Of a DNA stretch of 64,000 nt, positions 23,740-34,070 are shown in pieces (the first letter of the stretch is position 1; each line of letters opens with the position of its first letter). The position numbers and the translations under genes were made by a program. This stretch comes from Antedon mediterranea (taxonomy: Eukaryota > Echinodermata > Crinoidea > Comatulida > Antedonidae), in NCBI RefSeq assembly GCF_964355755.1, contig NC_092672.1, positions 18,536,501 through 18,600,500 on the forward strand. Reading direction: 5' to 3'. The notes under the pieces are model-generated. The model was not told the origin of the DNA. It did no database searches and was given only the letters and a program-made list of their open reading frames with translations.

Positions 23740-24320
23740 ATGTTTAATTGGGTTGTTTTACTATTTTAGAGGGAATATATTGGTATATACGGCTTTACCA
23801 TGTTGAACACCGGTTCTCATCAGATCACCAATTTGATTACAACATTCAAAAGTATCTTGGTATTTATATCAATGCGAAACTTAACTTTAATAAACATGTT
23901 GATGATATTGTTGCTCAGGGTAATAGAATGTTTGGTATGCTTTGGCGTCATTGTTGATAGCGTTACTAAACTTAAATTTTATACCTAATTTTTCCGACCG
24001 CCTTTTGATTTTTCATCATTCTTTAAACAAATCGTATTGAACGTGTTCAATCCAAATTTATTTCATACCAAAACTCTTTTATTCAAAGATTATCCGCTTT
24101 ACAATTCAATTGCTATTAAAGATAATACTATCAATATTTATTTTGACAGTTTGTCAATTTTTAGATCTAAAGTTCTCAAAACTATTTAATTTTTGTTCAT
24201 TTTTTGTATGTTTCATATTGTATTTTCCTGTGTTTAATGTATATCTAAAGATTTTTAAGGCATCCTATAATTGACGAATTTTTACTGTTGGATATAGTTA
24301 AATAAAATTTTAAAAAACAA
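23740..24320 (+). pseudogene. Decayed LINE, 3' part
   Basis: The frame at 23748-23957 carries a post-catalytic reverse transcriptase stretch, including KYLGIYINAKLNFNKHVDDI. It is followed by degraded C-terminal coding sequence containing KTLLFKDYPLYNS (to about 24187), an untranslated region and a terminal AATAAAATTTTAAAAAA near 24301. It probably continues the LINE at 20560, with the active-site region lost. A separate copy of a related element cannot be excluded. Confidence 0.65.
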
Positions 24321-24825
24321 TAGAATAACCATTTATACTGTATTGTCTTTGATGAAAATGATATTTTCAAATGTCTAATCAAAATGAAATCAAGATCAAA
24401 AAATTGTTTTTAAAAGATTAATTGTTCTTATGGATTATGACATCATTTGATCAGAATTTTAAAAATATTATTGTATAAACAGCCCTTAATATAGCATAAA
24501 ATTAATTTAATTCTAATTAGCCTATTAAATTAATACTAGTAAAGGAAGCTAGAACGCTTTCAAAATGTAAATTTGTAAATAATTGAAGAGGGCAAGATGT
24601 TCACAACCATCAAACTGTGATAAGTTAAACACTTTATTTAGCCTATTTACTACAGATTTCCTTTTGTTTGATCGTCAATGTTTGTAATGGAAGGCAAGCT
24701 GTTGGACTTGCATTCTAAAATTAACGAAAACAATGAAAGATACTATTATTTTGGTTACTACAGGTTATGATCAAAAACTGCTGACCAAAAACACCCAAAG
24801 TAAGTAATTAGTGTTTGACATCTAT
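24321..24825. other. Noncoding, no gene seen
   Basis: AT-rich spacer. Confidence 0.5.
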
Positions 24826-25183
24826 TTAAAACAGCTATGTTCACACACATCCACTAAAGCGTTAGCTTTATTCAGATTCAAAAATTCAAGGTCAGGGTGT
24901 CCGTTCACACACAAATTTGCGATCCAGATACTAACAATAAGTAAGACGTCAATGTAAATGAAAGAAGCTGATTGGCTACTATGAAACAAAGGTCAAATCT
25001 CTAAATGTTAACATTATTGATCTGTATAGTGTATCCTGTATCACAGTATCGGTTCGGGCATTCTCACACAGGCTGCGATCACAGTATCGGTTCGGGCATT
25101 CTCACACAGGCTGCGATCAGTTAGGCTAACAGTTAGCTCCCGAACTGGATAACAACCCGCTAGTGTGAACCAGGCCTTTAATT
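24826..25183. mobile_element. MITE-like segment with internal duplication
   Basis: Imperfect inverted ends: TTAAAACAGCTATGTTCACA at the left, and GTGTGAACCAGGCCTTTAA at the right. A 38-bp unit beginning TCACAGTATCGGTTCGGGCA is present twice in tandem at 25041-25116. No coding capacity. The class is unknown. Confidence 0.5.
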
Positions 25184-25974
25184 ACAACAGCTCAGGCTGA
25201 CTAAATTGAAAATTTAACTTGAAATAATAATAATAATATTTTTTAAATGCTATTTTAATTTAAAATGTTAAAGAAAAAAAAGAAAAATATTTTGGCTAAA
25301 AAAAGCCTGGATAGTGTCAATTCAATATTTTCATATTCAGAATTAATGACAGAACAATTAGGGTGATGGGCAATGAGTATCATCATTTAAGTACCATAAA
25401 AATGCCAAACAAATGGCAAAATTTATAACATTCATAATTTTAACTATTTATAGTACATTTATCTACAGTACATTTATGTAGAGGGGAAGCTCCATCCCTT
25501 CCTCCCTGAAATAAATATTTTTTGGTGATACCTTTAAGTGCATATATTCTTTTCAGAAAAGGGTGCTCTTTTATGATTTTTCTACTGCAATTGTTTCAAC
25601 CAAAGCTTGCTTTGATTAACATTTATCAAACGGAAATGAATAAGGATACAATGAAATACTGTAGGAAAAAATCAATTTTGTTAATACTGAATGATTAAGG
25701 TTTACAAATAAGGCTTTTATTGGCTTGATATTATAGACTCTACTATTTGATTAATAGGGGATAGTTTGTTACTGTACTGTAAATTGCAATCTGCGCTAAA
25801 ATACATGGAATTGATTAATTCTGAATCCTAGCAACATTAAATTGACTGTAATACATTATGAATTTGTTTTATTATTACATGTTATAACAATGTATTTTAT
25901 TTTAATAAGTATCAGAAAAATCTTTGCACAAATAATGGTTTAAAGAGATCCCTTCCCTACAATTTGTGAAGTTT
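25184..25974. other. Noncoding, no gene seen
   Basis: AT-rich sequence without recognisable exons. Confidence 0.5.
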
Positions 25975-26380
25975 TGTAAAAATAATACATACATACATAT
26001 ATATATTACTTTAAAAACATTAAACCAGGCCATTCCTTGTCTTAAATGTACATTTTATGGTAAATTATGATAAAAAGTGAGAAACAATGCACTAGATCGC
26101 GGCGAATGACCTCTCGTGGACGGTCTTTAGGCCTAGCCTAGCTAGGCTTGGTTTTGTAGGCCTACTGTAGGTAGGTAGGCCTGGTAAACAAAAATATCAA
26201 TCCGTGTGCAATGCATTTTAGGATTTATAGCGGGCCGCTATAATTATTAGAATCAACTTATTTTTCACATTTTTAACTGTTTATAGACGAAAACAGTTAT
26301 TGCAATAGGACCATATAGTATTATTTTTACATTAAATATAGTTTGTGATCTTAAATTAGATCTAAAAAACGTAGGGAACA
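25975..26380 (+). mobile_element. Dispersed repeat family B, copy 2
   Basis: The first part (to about 26170) aligns with 46737-46955, sharing ACTTTAAAAACATTAAACCAGG and AACAATGCACTA words. The second part aligns in reverse with 2285-2455. An AGGCCTAGCCTAGCTAGGCT palindromic stretch lies inside. Noncoding. Confidence 0.7.
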
Positions 26381-26746
26381 TGGTCTTTAAACATTTGGCA
26401 AAAATTAGGGGTCAAGATTATAATACTTTATTTACATTAGCAATCAATAAAATAAGATTACAAAATAGTATATTTTAAAACTGCAGTTCAACTAGCATAT
26501 CTGATTGGCCAATTTAAGACAATCATATTGGGCTTGGAGTAAATATAGTTTGTGATCTTAAATTAGATCTAAAAAACGTAGGGAACATGGTCTTTAAACA
26601 TTTGGCAAAAATTAGGGGTCAAGATTATAATACTTTATTTACATTAGCAATCAATAAAATAAGATTACAAAATAGTATATTTTAAAACTGCAGTTCAACT
26701 AGCATATCTGATTGGCCAATTTAAGACAATCATATTGGGCTTGGAG
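26333..26746. repeat. Perfect 207-bp tandem duplication
   Basis: Positions 26333-26539 and 26540-26746 appear identical by eye. The unit begins TAAATATAGTTTGTGATC and ends GGGCTTGGAG. The start of unit 1 overlaps the tail of repeat family B, so the duplication copied part of that element. Confidence 0.93.
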
Positions 26747-28822
26747 TTGTTAATCTAAATATTATTTTGATGATACATGCCCATGTGTTTTAATTACTCT
26801 TAGTTGCCATGCAGTAAAGCAAATGAATTATTCAGTAAAAAATGTACAGGTAGCTAGTTGAGAACATTGATATACATTAGAGTGAATTATACGCAGCATC
26901 AAAATTAAATTCAAACAATTTTAATTTATTTCAAAGATGGAAACCATAATTAAATTATATAGATAATGCGAGTATCTGTGTTGTGGTGGTATCAATGTTT
27001 GCCCTATTATATCCCCTAGAACATGTGTATGAAGTACACATGAACAGGGTAGCTGCTCTCTGGATGCTATGATGACTTTATATTATAGTATCATTCTAAG
27101 ATAAACATCGCACAACTTTTTTTAGACACCCAGGCGTGTGAAAAGTTGGTAGGTTGAAATCAACAAATACTCAATTCTACCATTTAGCAATGCAAAATGT
27201 ATGTTGAATAAAAGTACTGTATAATTAATTATGCGAAATCAAAATCCTTCATGTACTGGTACCTGTTTATTTTTCCAGTAATGAGGGCAATTCCGTATCC
27301 TCTCATAAAATTATTTAACTATTTCTTCATTCTAAATGACACTTTGTTTCAACGATGATCACACTGACAGAAACATCAACACTCATAACAATTTTCTGGG
27401 AAAGGAGTTAGAAGAAAAAATATTATTAAAGATAAGATCAACAAAATTCTTTGGATTATTTTAAAGCAATCATGACTTAGTCCCAATGGATGTCCATAAT
27501 GCCCTTTATAATTCCAACTCCCATCAAATCAGTCGCATCCTAAGCACTTCTTAGATAAAATGATTGCCAGCTTAGGAAAGAAATTATTTTTCATAAACGA
27601 AGGACAAACAAAATTAGATAAAACGAATAGGTTTTCTATGAACGTGCAAAAGGCAATGCATTAAATAAAAACACACAAACGCAAATATATTGGCTGGTAA
27701 CAGCGGCACGACCACAATATTGCAACCAAATACTTATATTTAACATGTATTTTTATTTTTATTTTTTTTAAATCCTCACTTTTATGTTTTACCAAACATA
27801 TCAGTTACAAATTAAATCTGGAATGTAAAACTAAAATAAATAATAAAATCATCTTCCGGTATTTTACTAGCTATACACTTTGATTATCATCTTTACTCTC
27901 CATTGATTTGTTGAATGAAACGGTTAATTATAAGGGGTTTGTTTTGGGGGAGGGCAGGGGAGGTTGAGTGTAAGTAAAGGTTGCTTGAATGGTAGCTGCA
28001 TTTGGCACACTGCATTCTGACAACTAGAAAACAATATTAAATTAAAGTAACGTTTTGGTGGTTTTATTGTGGTAATACCTATTTAAGAATGAAAATACAA
28101 TTTAAATAAAATTAAGTATAAAAAAAAATGAAAATTGTCACTAACTACTACTAGAATATAATCAATAACTGTCACTATAAATTGACTAAAATAAATATGA
28201 AACATGCTATAACAACAATAAATCAGGGCGCAAATCCAGTCTAAAGCTTTAATCAATTTTATATTAAGTGAAAATAACTGATATGAAAACACGAGAGTGA
28301 AATCTATGCAGAATTAATAATAAATCAATAATATTGAATAGAACCTGCTACAGTGACCTAACCACACTAGCTGCAATTAATACCCAAATACAATACATTA
28401 TTAGTGAAATAAATTAACTAATTGTGGAAACACAGAGAACAGTATGAAAAGGTTAAAAGCATTCTTCTGCGTTATTAATTGATTTTTTTAAATACAAATT
28501 TGTTAGACCATGAAACCAATTGTGTGTTAATCATACAGAATATGACCCACCTACAAATAATGGAAGAGTCCAATAATAGTTTAGCTACTGCTGCAGCTGA
28601 TAACACTAGACCAACATTTAGAACAAGTCAGCAGAGGAAACGAGATGTGTTTATTCAAACCAGGCTACTAATTAATAAATACTATACATTTTATCTGCTC
28701 CACTATCTTGCAGCAGCTATCTATGGAAATTATTAATCTTTTTAATTTAAATGCTGGTACAGTAAGTAATATCAAGTATTAAGTTCATTAATATCTTGTG
28801 TGGTGGACAATTGAAAGTAGAC
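26747..28822. other. Noncoding; one short unassigned frame
   Basis: AT-rich. A plus-strand frame at 28479-28736 has a moderately protein-like middle, including ATAAADNTRPTFRTSQQRKR, but no convincing splice donor follows it and no family was recognised. Nothing else was seen. Confidence 0.4.
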
Positions 28823-29010
28823 TTTAAAAACAGGTAAATATTATATTTCATTTTTTATTGGTCAGATGTTTTGCCCTACTGTGACGTAAATTGTAATTTG
28901 TACTAAGTACATTGAAAATACTTGCGAAAAAATATACAAGTAATTCTCAGGTGGGACTCGAACCCACGACCTCCAAGTCACTAGCCTGGCGTTTATACCT
29001 CTAAACCCAT
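28823..29010 (-). mobile_element. tRNA-derived SINE, truncated tandem copy
   Basis: Same sequence as the start of 29011-29270 at a distance of 188 bases. On the minus strand it carries a perfect B box, GGTTCGAGTCC, within a GGTCGTGGGTTCGAGTCCC stretch near 28953-28972. The 5' tRNA head stops at GGGTTTAGAGG, so the A-box half is lost where the next copy begins. Confidence 0.8.
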
Positions 29011-29270
29011 TTTAAAAACAGGTAAATATTATATTTCATTTTTTATTGGTCAGATGTTTTGCCTTACTGTGACAAAATTTGTGCTTTTATACTAGGTACA
29101 TTGAGAACACTTGCGAAAAAATATACAATTCTCAGGTGGGACTCGAACCCACAACCTCCAGATCACTAGCTTGGCATTCATACCTGTAGACCACCGAGCT
29201 TGCGCTGATGGCTAGGTACCCAAGTTAGCAGTGGGTACTGCACCTACAGGATTGTAATTGTTTGTAACTA
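29011..29270 (-). mobile_element. tRNA-derived SINE
   Basis: The minus-strand head contains GCTCGGTGGTCTACAGG (A-box region) and GGGTTCGAGTCCCACC (B-box region), about 50 bases apart. Upstream of the head is GGGTACCTAGCCATCAGC. The body runs through GAGAATTGTATATTTTTTCG to a tail with AATATAATATTTACC. The tRNA part lacks a foldable acceptor stem and continues into the SINE body, so it is not a tRNA gene. Confidence 0.82.
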
Positions 29271-29604
29271 CTGTGGAGTAGCTACCGAGTGTACATAAAA
29301 AATAATAAATTAAAAAGTATACACTACCTGTAATAATGACAAAGTTTAAATGTTTATAGGCCTAAGGAAAATCATCCCCTACCTATTCATGTGAAAAAAA
29401 AATAGGAAAATTAATATAAAAAAATAATAATAATAAATAAAATTACAATATTATACTGTAATTTATGTTTTACTGTACTGAATTTGTTTATATTTAAAAA
29501 CCAAGCAATTTATAGGCCGAAATGTTTGGGGTTACAACAATTTTAAAAATATATATATTCTGATAATAATTAATATTTTTGAATAGTATTATATTATCGT
29601 TTTG
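29271..29604. other. Noncoding, AT-rich
   Basis: AATAATAATAA low complexity around 29420-29440. No gene is seen. Confidence 0.5.
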
Positions 29605-30110
29605 ATTTAGCCTTTGTTTTTTTTTTTTTGTATCTTCATTGAGATCCAGCCACTGATACCCACATCATTGTCATTTTTTCAGTAATTTGTATATATATAT
29701 ATATAAATCCAAAGGAAAATTACTGAAAAATGACAATGCTGTGGGTATCAGTGGCTGGATCTCAATAGAGATCCGGAAAAAAAAAGCCAAAAGCTAAATC
29801 AAACGATAAAGTAAAACAACCAGAAAAATTAGCAGAGCTTTCGGGCAACACTAGCCCTTCATCACTAGCCCTTCATCAGTGCAAGTGATGAAGGGCTAGT
29901 GTTGCCTGAAAGCTCTGCTAATTTTTCTGGTTATATATATATATCCAAATTTCTTCACTTGCACTGATGAAGGGCTAGTGTTGCCCGAATGCTCTGCTAA
30001 CTTTTCTGGCTGTTTTACCCATTGTTTTGATTTAGCTTTTCGCTTTTTTTTTTTATATCTCTATTGAGATCCAGCCACTGATACCCACAGCATTGTCATT
30101 TTTTTATATT
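29605..30110. mobile_element. Inverted repeat cluster with hammerhead-like motifs (Penelope-like?)
   Basis: Two modules recur in both orientations. Module 1 contains GAGATCCAGCCACTGATACC and occurs at about 29640 (+), 29740 (-) and 30067 (+). Module 2 contains TGATGAAGGGCTAGTGTTGC followed by a GAAA-type box and GCTCTGCTAA. It occurs at 29826-29880 (-), 29886-29930 (+) and 29964-30010 (+). TA dinucleotide runs separate the modules at about 29692-29706 and 29932-29944. The CTGATGA and GAAA boxes with a GGGC/GCCC stem resemble hammerhead ribozymes, which are known in Penelope-like retroelements. No Penelope coding sequence is present in the window. Confidence 0.5.
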
Positions 30111-30230
30111 ATATATTTTATATTATAAAATGAAAAAAATACAATCATTTATTTTATGCATCATAAATTATTTTAGTGCAGAATAAGATTTAACAGTTAA
30201 CATTAAAGAATTATTTTTTTATTTCTGTAG

Positions 30231-30443
30231 AATTTATCGATATTTGGAATTACAATATATTTGTCATAAACCAGGATTAAGTTCAGCCTATGGTGGTGTT
30301 TTCATTGCTCCAATTAATAAACTCAACAGATTAAAATCTGCACAGCACATCTGTTTAGATAAACAAACATGCAAAGCTGTCTGCCATATTGACAATGCTC
30401 AACAAAAGATTCTAAATCTCTTGACATTATTTATAAGCTGGTA
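30231..30443 (+). CDS. Candidate orphan coding exon, unidentified
   Basis: A T-rich tract ending TTTATTTCTGTAG gives a good splice acceptor just before 30231. The reading then stays open for 70 codons to a TAG at about 30442. A GTAGGC immediately after CTG could instead act as a donor. The peptide is not low complexity and contains CHKPGLSSAYGGVFIAPINK and four further cysteines or histidines. There is no ATG near the start, so it would be an internal or last exon. No family was recognised and no partner exon was found upstream. It lies about 220 bases before the Ig gene on the same strand and could belong to a different gene. It could also be a chance open stretch. Confidence 0.3.
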
Positions 30444-30664
30444 GGCAAGACTATTTGACATTTTACATGTTAATTACCAACTGTGGATATACTAATTGGC
30501 GAGCTAATTCTACATTATATTCATTTTCTGAATAACTGATTTTACCAGAACTAAATGGTTATCAGTTCAAGCATGCTTTGTATTGATAAATATTTTAGAT
30601 CAGATAATCTGAATTGCAACAGTTGCTTTAATAAAAACATTTGCGAGAGAAATAGAAAAGCAAA

Positions 30665-32176
30665 TTGAAAAGAAACATAAAACAGCCATTAACGATGTAT
30701 GAATTACAAATTCTGTTGACTATTCTCATGATGTCAGTAAACTGCGCTCAAAACACGGTCACCTTCATTAAAGAGCCTTCAGATAAAACTGCTCTAAAAG
30801 GAAAAGATGCGTCATTTAGTTGCATAGTTGACAATCTTTCAACCGGCAACGTTGTAAGGTGGGTCCAATGGGGAGCAGTCGTCATCTCCGAAAATGAAAT
30901 AGTAGTTCATGGATTTGCATTGCATTTTCAAATTGACGCAAATCGCAATAAAGGAGAGTACAATCTTACGATTAAATCTGTTACACTAACAGATGACGCA
31001 CAGTACAATTGTAACGTTTATGCTAATGAGGTTGCACAGGAACCAATTATTTCATCTCAAGCAGTTAGGCTTACTGTTAATTATTTGCCAGAAAGTACAT
31101 ATCCAAAATGCTTAGAAACTATGGGAGATGGGATATATAATGAAGGAGATGATGTCGAGCTATGTTGTGAATCTGAACGAGCTTCACCACCCGTCACTCT
31201 CCAATGGACAAGAAATGGTCAAGTTATTCGCCAAAACATTCGTATCGACGATAGTGAAAATGGAAAACGTAAAATGATATACAAATTCAAAGCTACATCG
31301 GAATATAATGGTATGCGCTTTACATGTATGTTGACATCGTCAGCAGATCCACATTACAAACGCAATTGCACATCAGGACCAATTGCAGTCACATACAAAC
31401 CTCAAGTTCTCATACCAAGTTATGAAAATGCAATATCCCCTGGACAAGAAATTTTATTTTTCTGCAAATCAACAGCTAATCCAGCAGCAACTAAATTTAG
31501 ATGGGAACTAGAACCAGCCATTGATAGCAACAGACTTGTAGTAAAACTTGACAACCAAACACTTCAAATCTTAAACACAAAATCAAAAGATAATGGAACA
31601 AGAATAAGTTGTTACGCCACAAACAGCATAGGTACTGGGCATGCTCAGTTGATATTAATTGTGGACCCTAATCCTACAACAACTCCTACTGGAGTGATAG
31701 AGACAACTAATTTGGCAGCGCCAATTCCACCAGAAACTTCAACAGGGGATGAAAATGCGCTGACATCAGCTATTATATTGTGCATAGCAACAATTGCATG
31801 CATCATGGTAATTTTACTACTGACAATTCCAATACTACTTGTTTATTGTAATAAGAAAAAGGAAAAAAATGTTAATTATATTTCAAAGCCTGACTGCTAT
31901 TTTGAACCAAAGGATTGTAGGACTGAATTGCCATATAGTCACGCACAGCCTAGAGCCCTAGGTTATGCAGAATGGGGTACAGGGCGAACAGTTTCATCTG
32001 ATCGAACAAATAGATATGATGAGCCTATTTATCAGGAAGTTGAAGAGAAAGAAGGCCAGCACCAGGAGGAACTCCCTAAATATTATTATCCTGATCCCTA
32101 TGAAGCAAGATCTTGTTTACAATCAAAATATGATGACTTTTCAACAGTTTATACAACAAGATCTATAATAATCTAG
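30665..32176 (+). CDS. Intronless type I membrane protein with three Ig domains
   Basis: The 503-residue product has a hydrophobic signal sequence (about 13-28, after a basic N-terminus) and three Ig domains. Ig1 spans about 35-138 (Cys53-Cys116, with D-x-AQYNC). Ig2 spans about 146-244 (Cys167/168-Cys221, Trp181). Ig3 spans about 246-333 (Cys267, Trp280, Cys316). A Thr/Pro-rich stalk follows (336-362), then one membrane helix (367-395), KKKEK as stop-transfer, and a tail of about 105 residues. N-glycosylation sites are at 57, 100, 234, 297 and 310. The tail is rich in tyrosines: YDEP at 451, YQEV at 456, YYYP at 473-476 and YDDF at 489. These could bind SH2 proteins if phosphorylated. The end RSIII could be a class II PDZ ligand. 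The layout suggests a nephrin/Kirrel-like adhesion receptor, but the subfamily is not certain. The first ATG was chosen because it precedes the signal sequence; Met11 is an alternative. The absence of introns is unusual for this family. Confidence 0.88.
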   Translation: MKRNIKQPLTMYELQILLTILMMSVNCAQNTVTFIKEPSDKTALKGKDASFSCIVDNLSTGNVVRWVQWGAVVISENEIVVHGFALHFQIDANRNKGEYNLTIKSVTLTDDAQYNCNVYANEVAQEPIISSQAVRLTVNYLPESTYPKCLETMGDGIYNEGDDVELCCESERASPPVTLQWTRNGQVIRQNIRIDDSENGKRKMIYKFKATSEYNGMRFTCMLTSSADPHYKRNCTSGPIAVTYKPQVLIPSYENAISPGQEILFFCKSTANPAATKFRWELEPAIDSNRLVVKLDNQTLQILNTKSKDNGTRISCYATNSIGTGHAQLILIVDPNPTTTPTGVIETTNLAAPIPPETSTGDENALTSAIILCIATIACIMVILLLTIPILLVYCNKKKEKNVNYISKPDCYFEPKDCRTELPYSHAQPRALGYAEWGTGRTVSSDRTNRYDEPIYQEVEEKEGQHQEELPKYYYPDPYEARSCLQSKYDDFSTVYTTRSIII

Positions 32177-32269
32177 TTGTTATTATATAGAACCAATATT
32201 ATTTACCTTTTACCATTTATTAAATAATAATCTTTTAATTGATTAAATTAATTTAAATTAAAAATGTAT

Positions 32270-32275
32270 AATAAA
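32270..32275 (+). promoter_or_regulatory. Candidate polyadenylation signal
   Basis: AATAAA lies 94 bases after the Ig-gene stop codon in an A/T-rich 3' region. It is the canonical animal poly(A) hexamer, but such hexamers are common in AT-rich DNA. Confidence 0.45.
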
Positions 32276-33157
32276 TTATATATAATAGAATTAAGAATAT
32301 TTTTGTAAACATTTTAATTGCAAAATTTCAACTGGTTTATATCAAATATGGTACCATAATGAAGTTGTGGGCATGGTTGAAAAATTGGGGCGGGTTGGAT
32401 GAACTATTATTATACATTTATACCTGAATGTTAAAGAAGGTCAATATCAAACAAAACAAACAGAGGAATTATACAGACCTATAATTGATTCCACATGGAT
32501 TCCTAAATTGATATTCAAGTATTTATGGCATCTGGGAATAAACCTGGGATGTGTATAATCCATGAATTCTGTTCTTTGTATATTTAAAAATGCTTTAAAA
32601 ACCTTCAGTTTCCTGCCACAGGAACAAAACTAACAGATGGATCAATTGATAATAGGTTGTACAATAATTGTCTTAAAACTGATTATGATTATGGGTGTTA
32701 AAATGTGATGTTTGTGACTTGTATCACTGTGCATTGCTCCCGGCATTGTTATGTACTACACCACTAGGCTAGTTAGCTAAAACAGAGGGGTATAAAGATA
32801 CCTGCTATAAATGAGTCTAAAGTTGTGAACTGGTGCTAGTCTTTAAAAAAACAACTGGGCACAATTTAAAGATTTTACTAGATGTATAGCACTTTTGATA
32901 TTGACATGACATTGCTAGGCAATACAGAGTCTTGGGAAGGCAATACAGAGTCTTGGGAAGCCAAGGATGATTTTACAATCATAAAATGTATCAAGTGATA
33001 TTTATACTCTTACTGTACATTTAAATTGTTTTTGTTCTATACCAATATCATTGAAAACCAATAGGATTTGGATGTTCAATTTTGATTAACTGTATATGAC
33101 CACTTATAACCCCATGAGTGAGTATAATCTCACCCCTGCACAACTTTGGTAATACAG
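32276..33157. other. Noncoding downstream of the Ig gene
   Basis: Includes a short local duplication of AGGCAATACAGAGTCTTGGG (about 32916-32960). No gene is seen. Confidence 0.5.
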
Positions 33158-34070
33158 TAGTCTGGGTTCCAGATGCAGTTTTTGTATTAATATAGTAAGA
33201 TAAATATTTTTGCACATATGGCGTTTCATACGTATACTACTTGAACTTGGATACTCCATCTGGGCACACAGGTACAAGTCATGTGGAATTCTTGGTGCAT
33301 ACGATTATCCAGTTGACTAGTTTTAGCCGCATGAGCTACTCACTCGTACAAAGTTGTAATATTCATATTTCAGAATTTCAAAGATTCAACAACTAAGATT
33401 ATGCGCATGCACTATGTTATGTTATGTTATCGCGAAGTGATGATGACGATATGATAATGAAAGTTTCTGAAGGCTAGAAATTTTATATGCCTAGTAGTCT
33501 GGTAAAAATTTGATGGGATTTTTCCCAAAAACATGAAAACTTGTCTTGATATGATAGGCTAGCTTCTCCGCAAATCAAACATTGAATGGTTCATTTATTA
33601 TGTGAAGATAATTTGATTTAATGCCCACCCATCCAGACCATAAATGTATGCCCAGCCCTGTGTGGCGTAGCTCTGGGCCTTATTGCCGTTTTATTTGGCA
33701 GGTCATACGTACGAGTAGGCCAAGACTAGGACTAGACAATGTAATAAACAAAAAAACTTGGCAACATGATTTTACATTTTAACAGTTGTTATTTCAGTCT
33801 CGATCGTACATTCAGCATTTATTAGTAGTAGTACTGTACGTACTTGATCTTTTTCATTTCGAAACCAAATGATCATTGGTCGATTTCGAAATTCATATTT
33901 ACAAACCATATAGGCAAATACGATATGATAACCTACGTCATTCTTATCGGATGTTTGCGGTCTGCAAATTGATTTCTATACGTGTTTCACAAGTCTGTAT
34001 TTTCAGACAAAAATCGAAATGAAAAAAAAATAAATAAAAAGACAATGAATACAGACTTGGGGCAAGTCTA
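33158..34070. mobile_element. Dispersed element family D, copy 1 (0.91 kb)
   Basis: Aligns along its whole length, in the same orientation, with 53679-54558. It begins TAGTCTGGGTTCCAGA and ends ACAGACTTGGGGCAAGTCTA. Shared inner words include ATTATCCAGTTGACTAGTTT and TTATTGCCGTTTTATTTGGC. Termini are only weakly inverted (TAGTCTGG versus TAGACTTGC). There are no coding frames, so it is probably a non-autonomous DNA element. Confidence 0.8.

Noticed and set aside
28940-29215. Functional tRNA genes on the minus strand
   Set aside because: B boxes are perfect, but the acceptor stem does not fold and the sequence continues into a SINE body.
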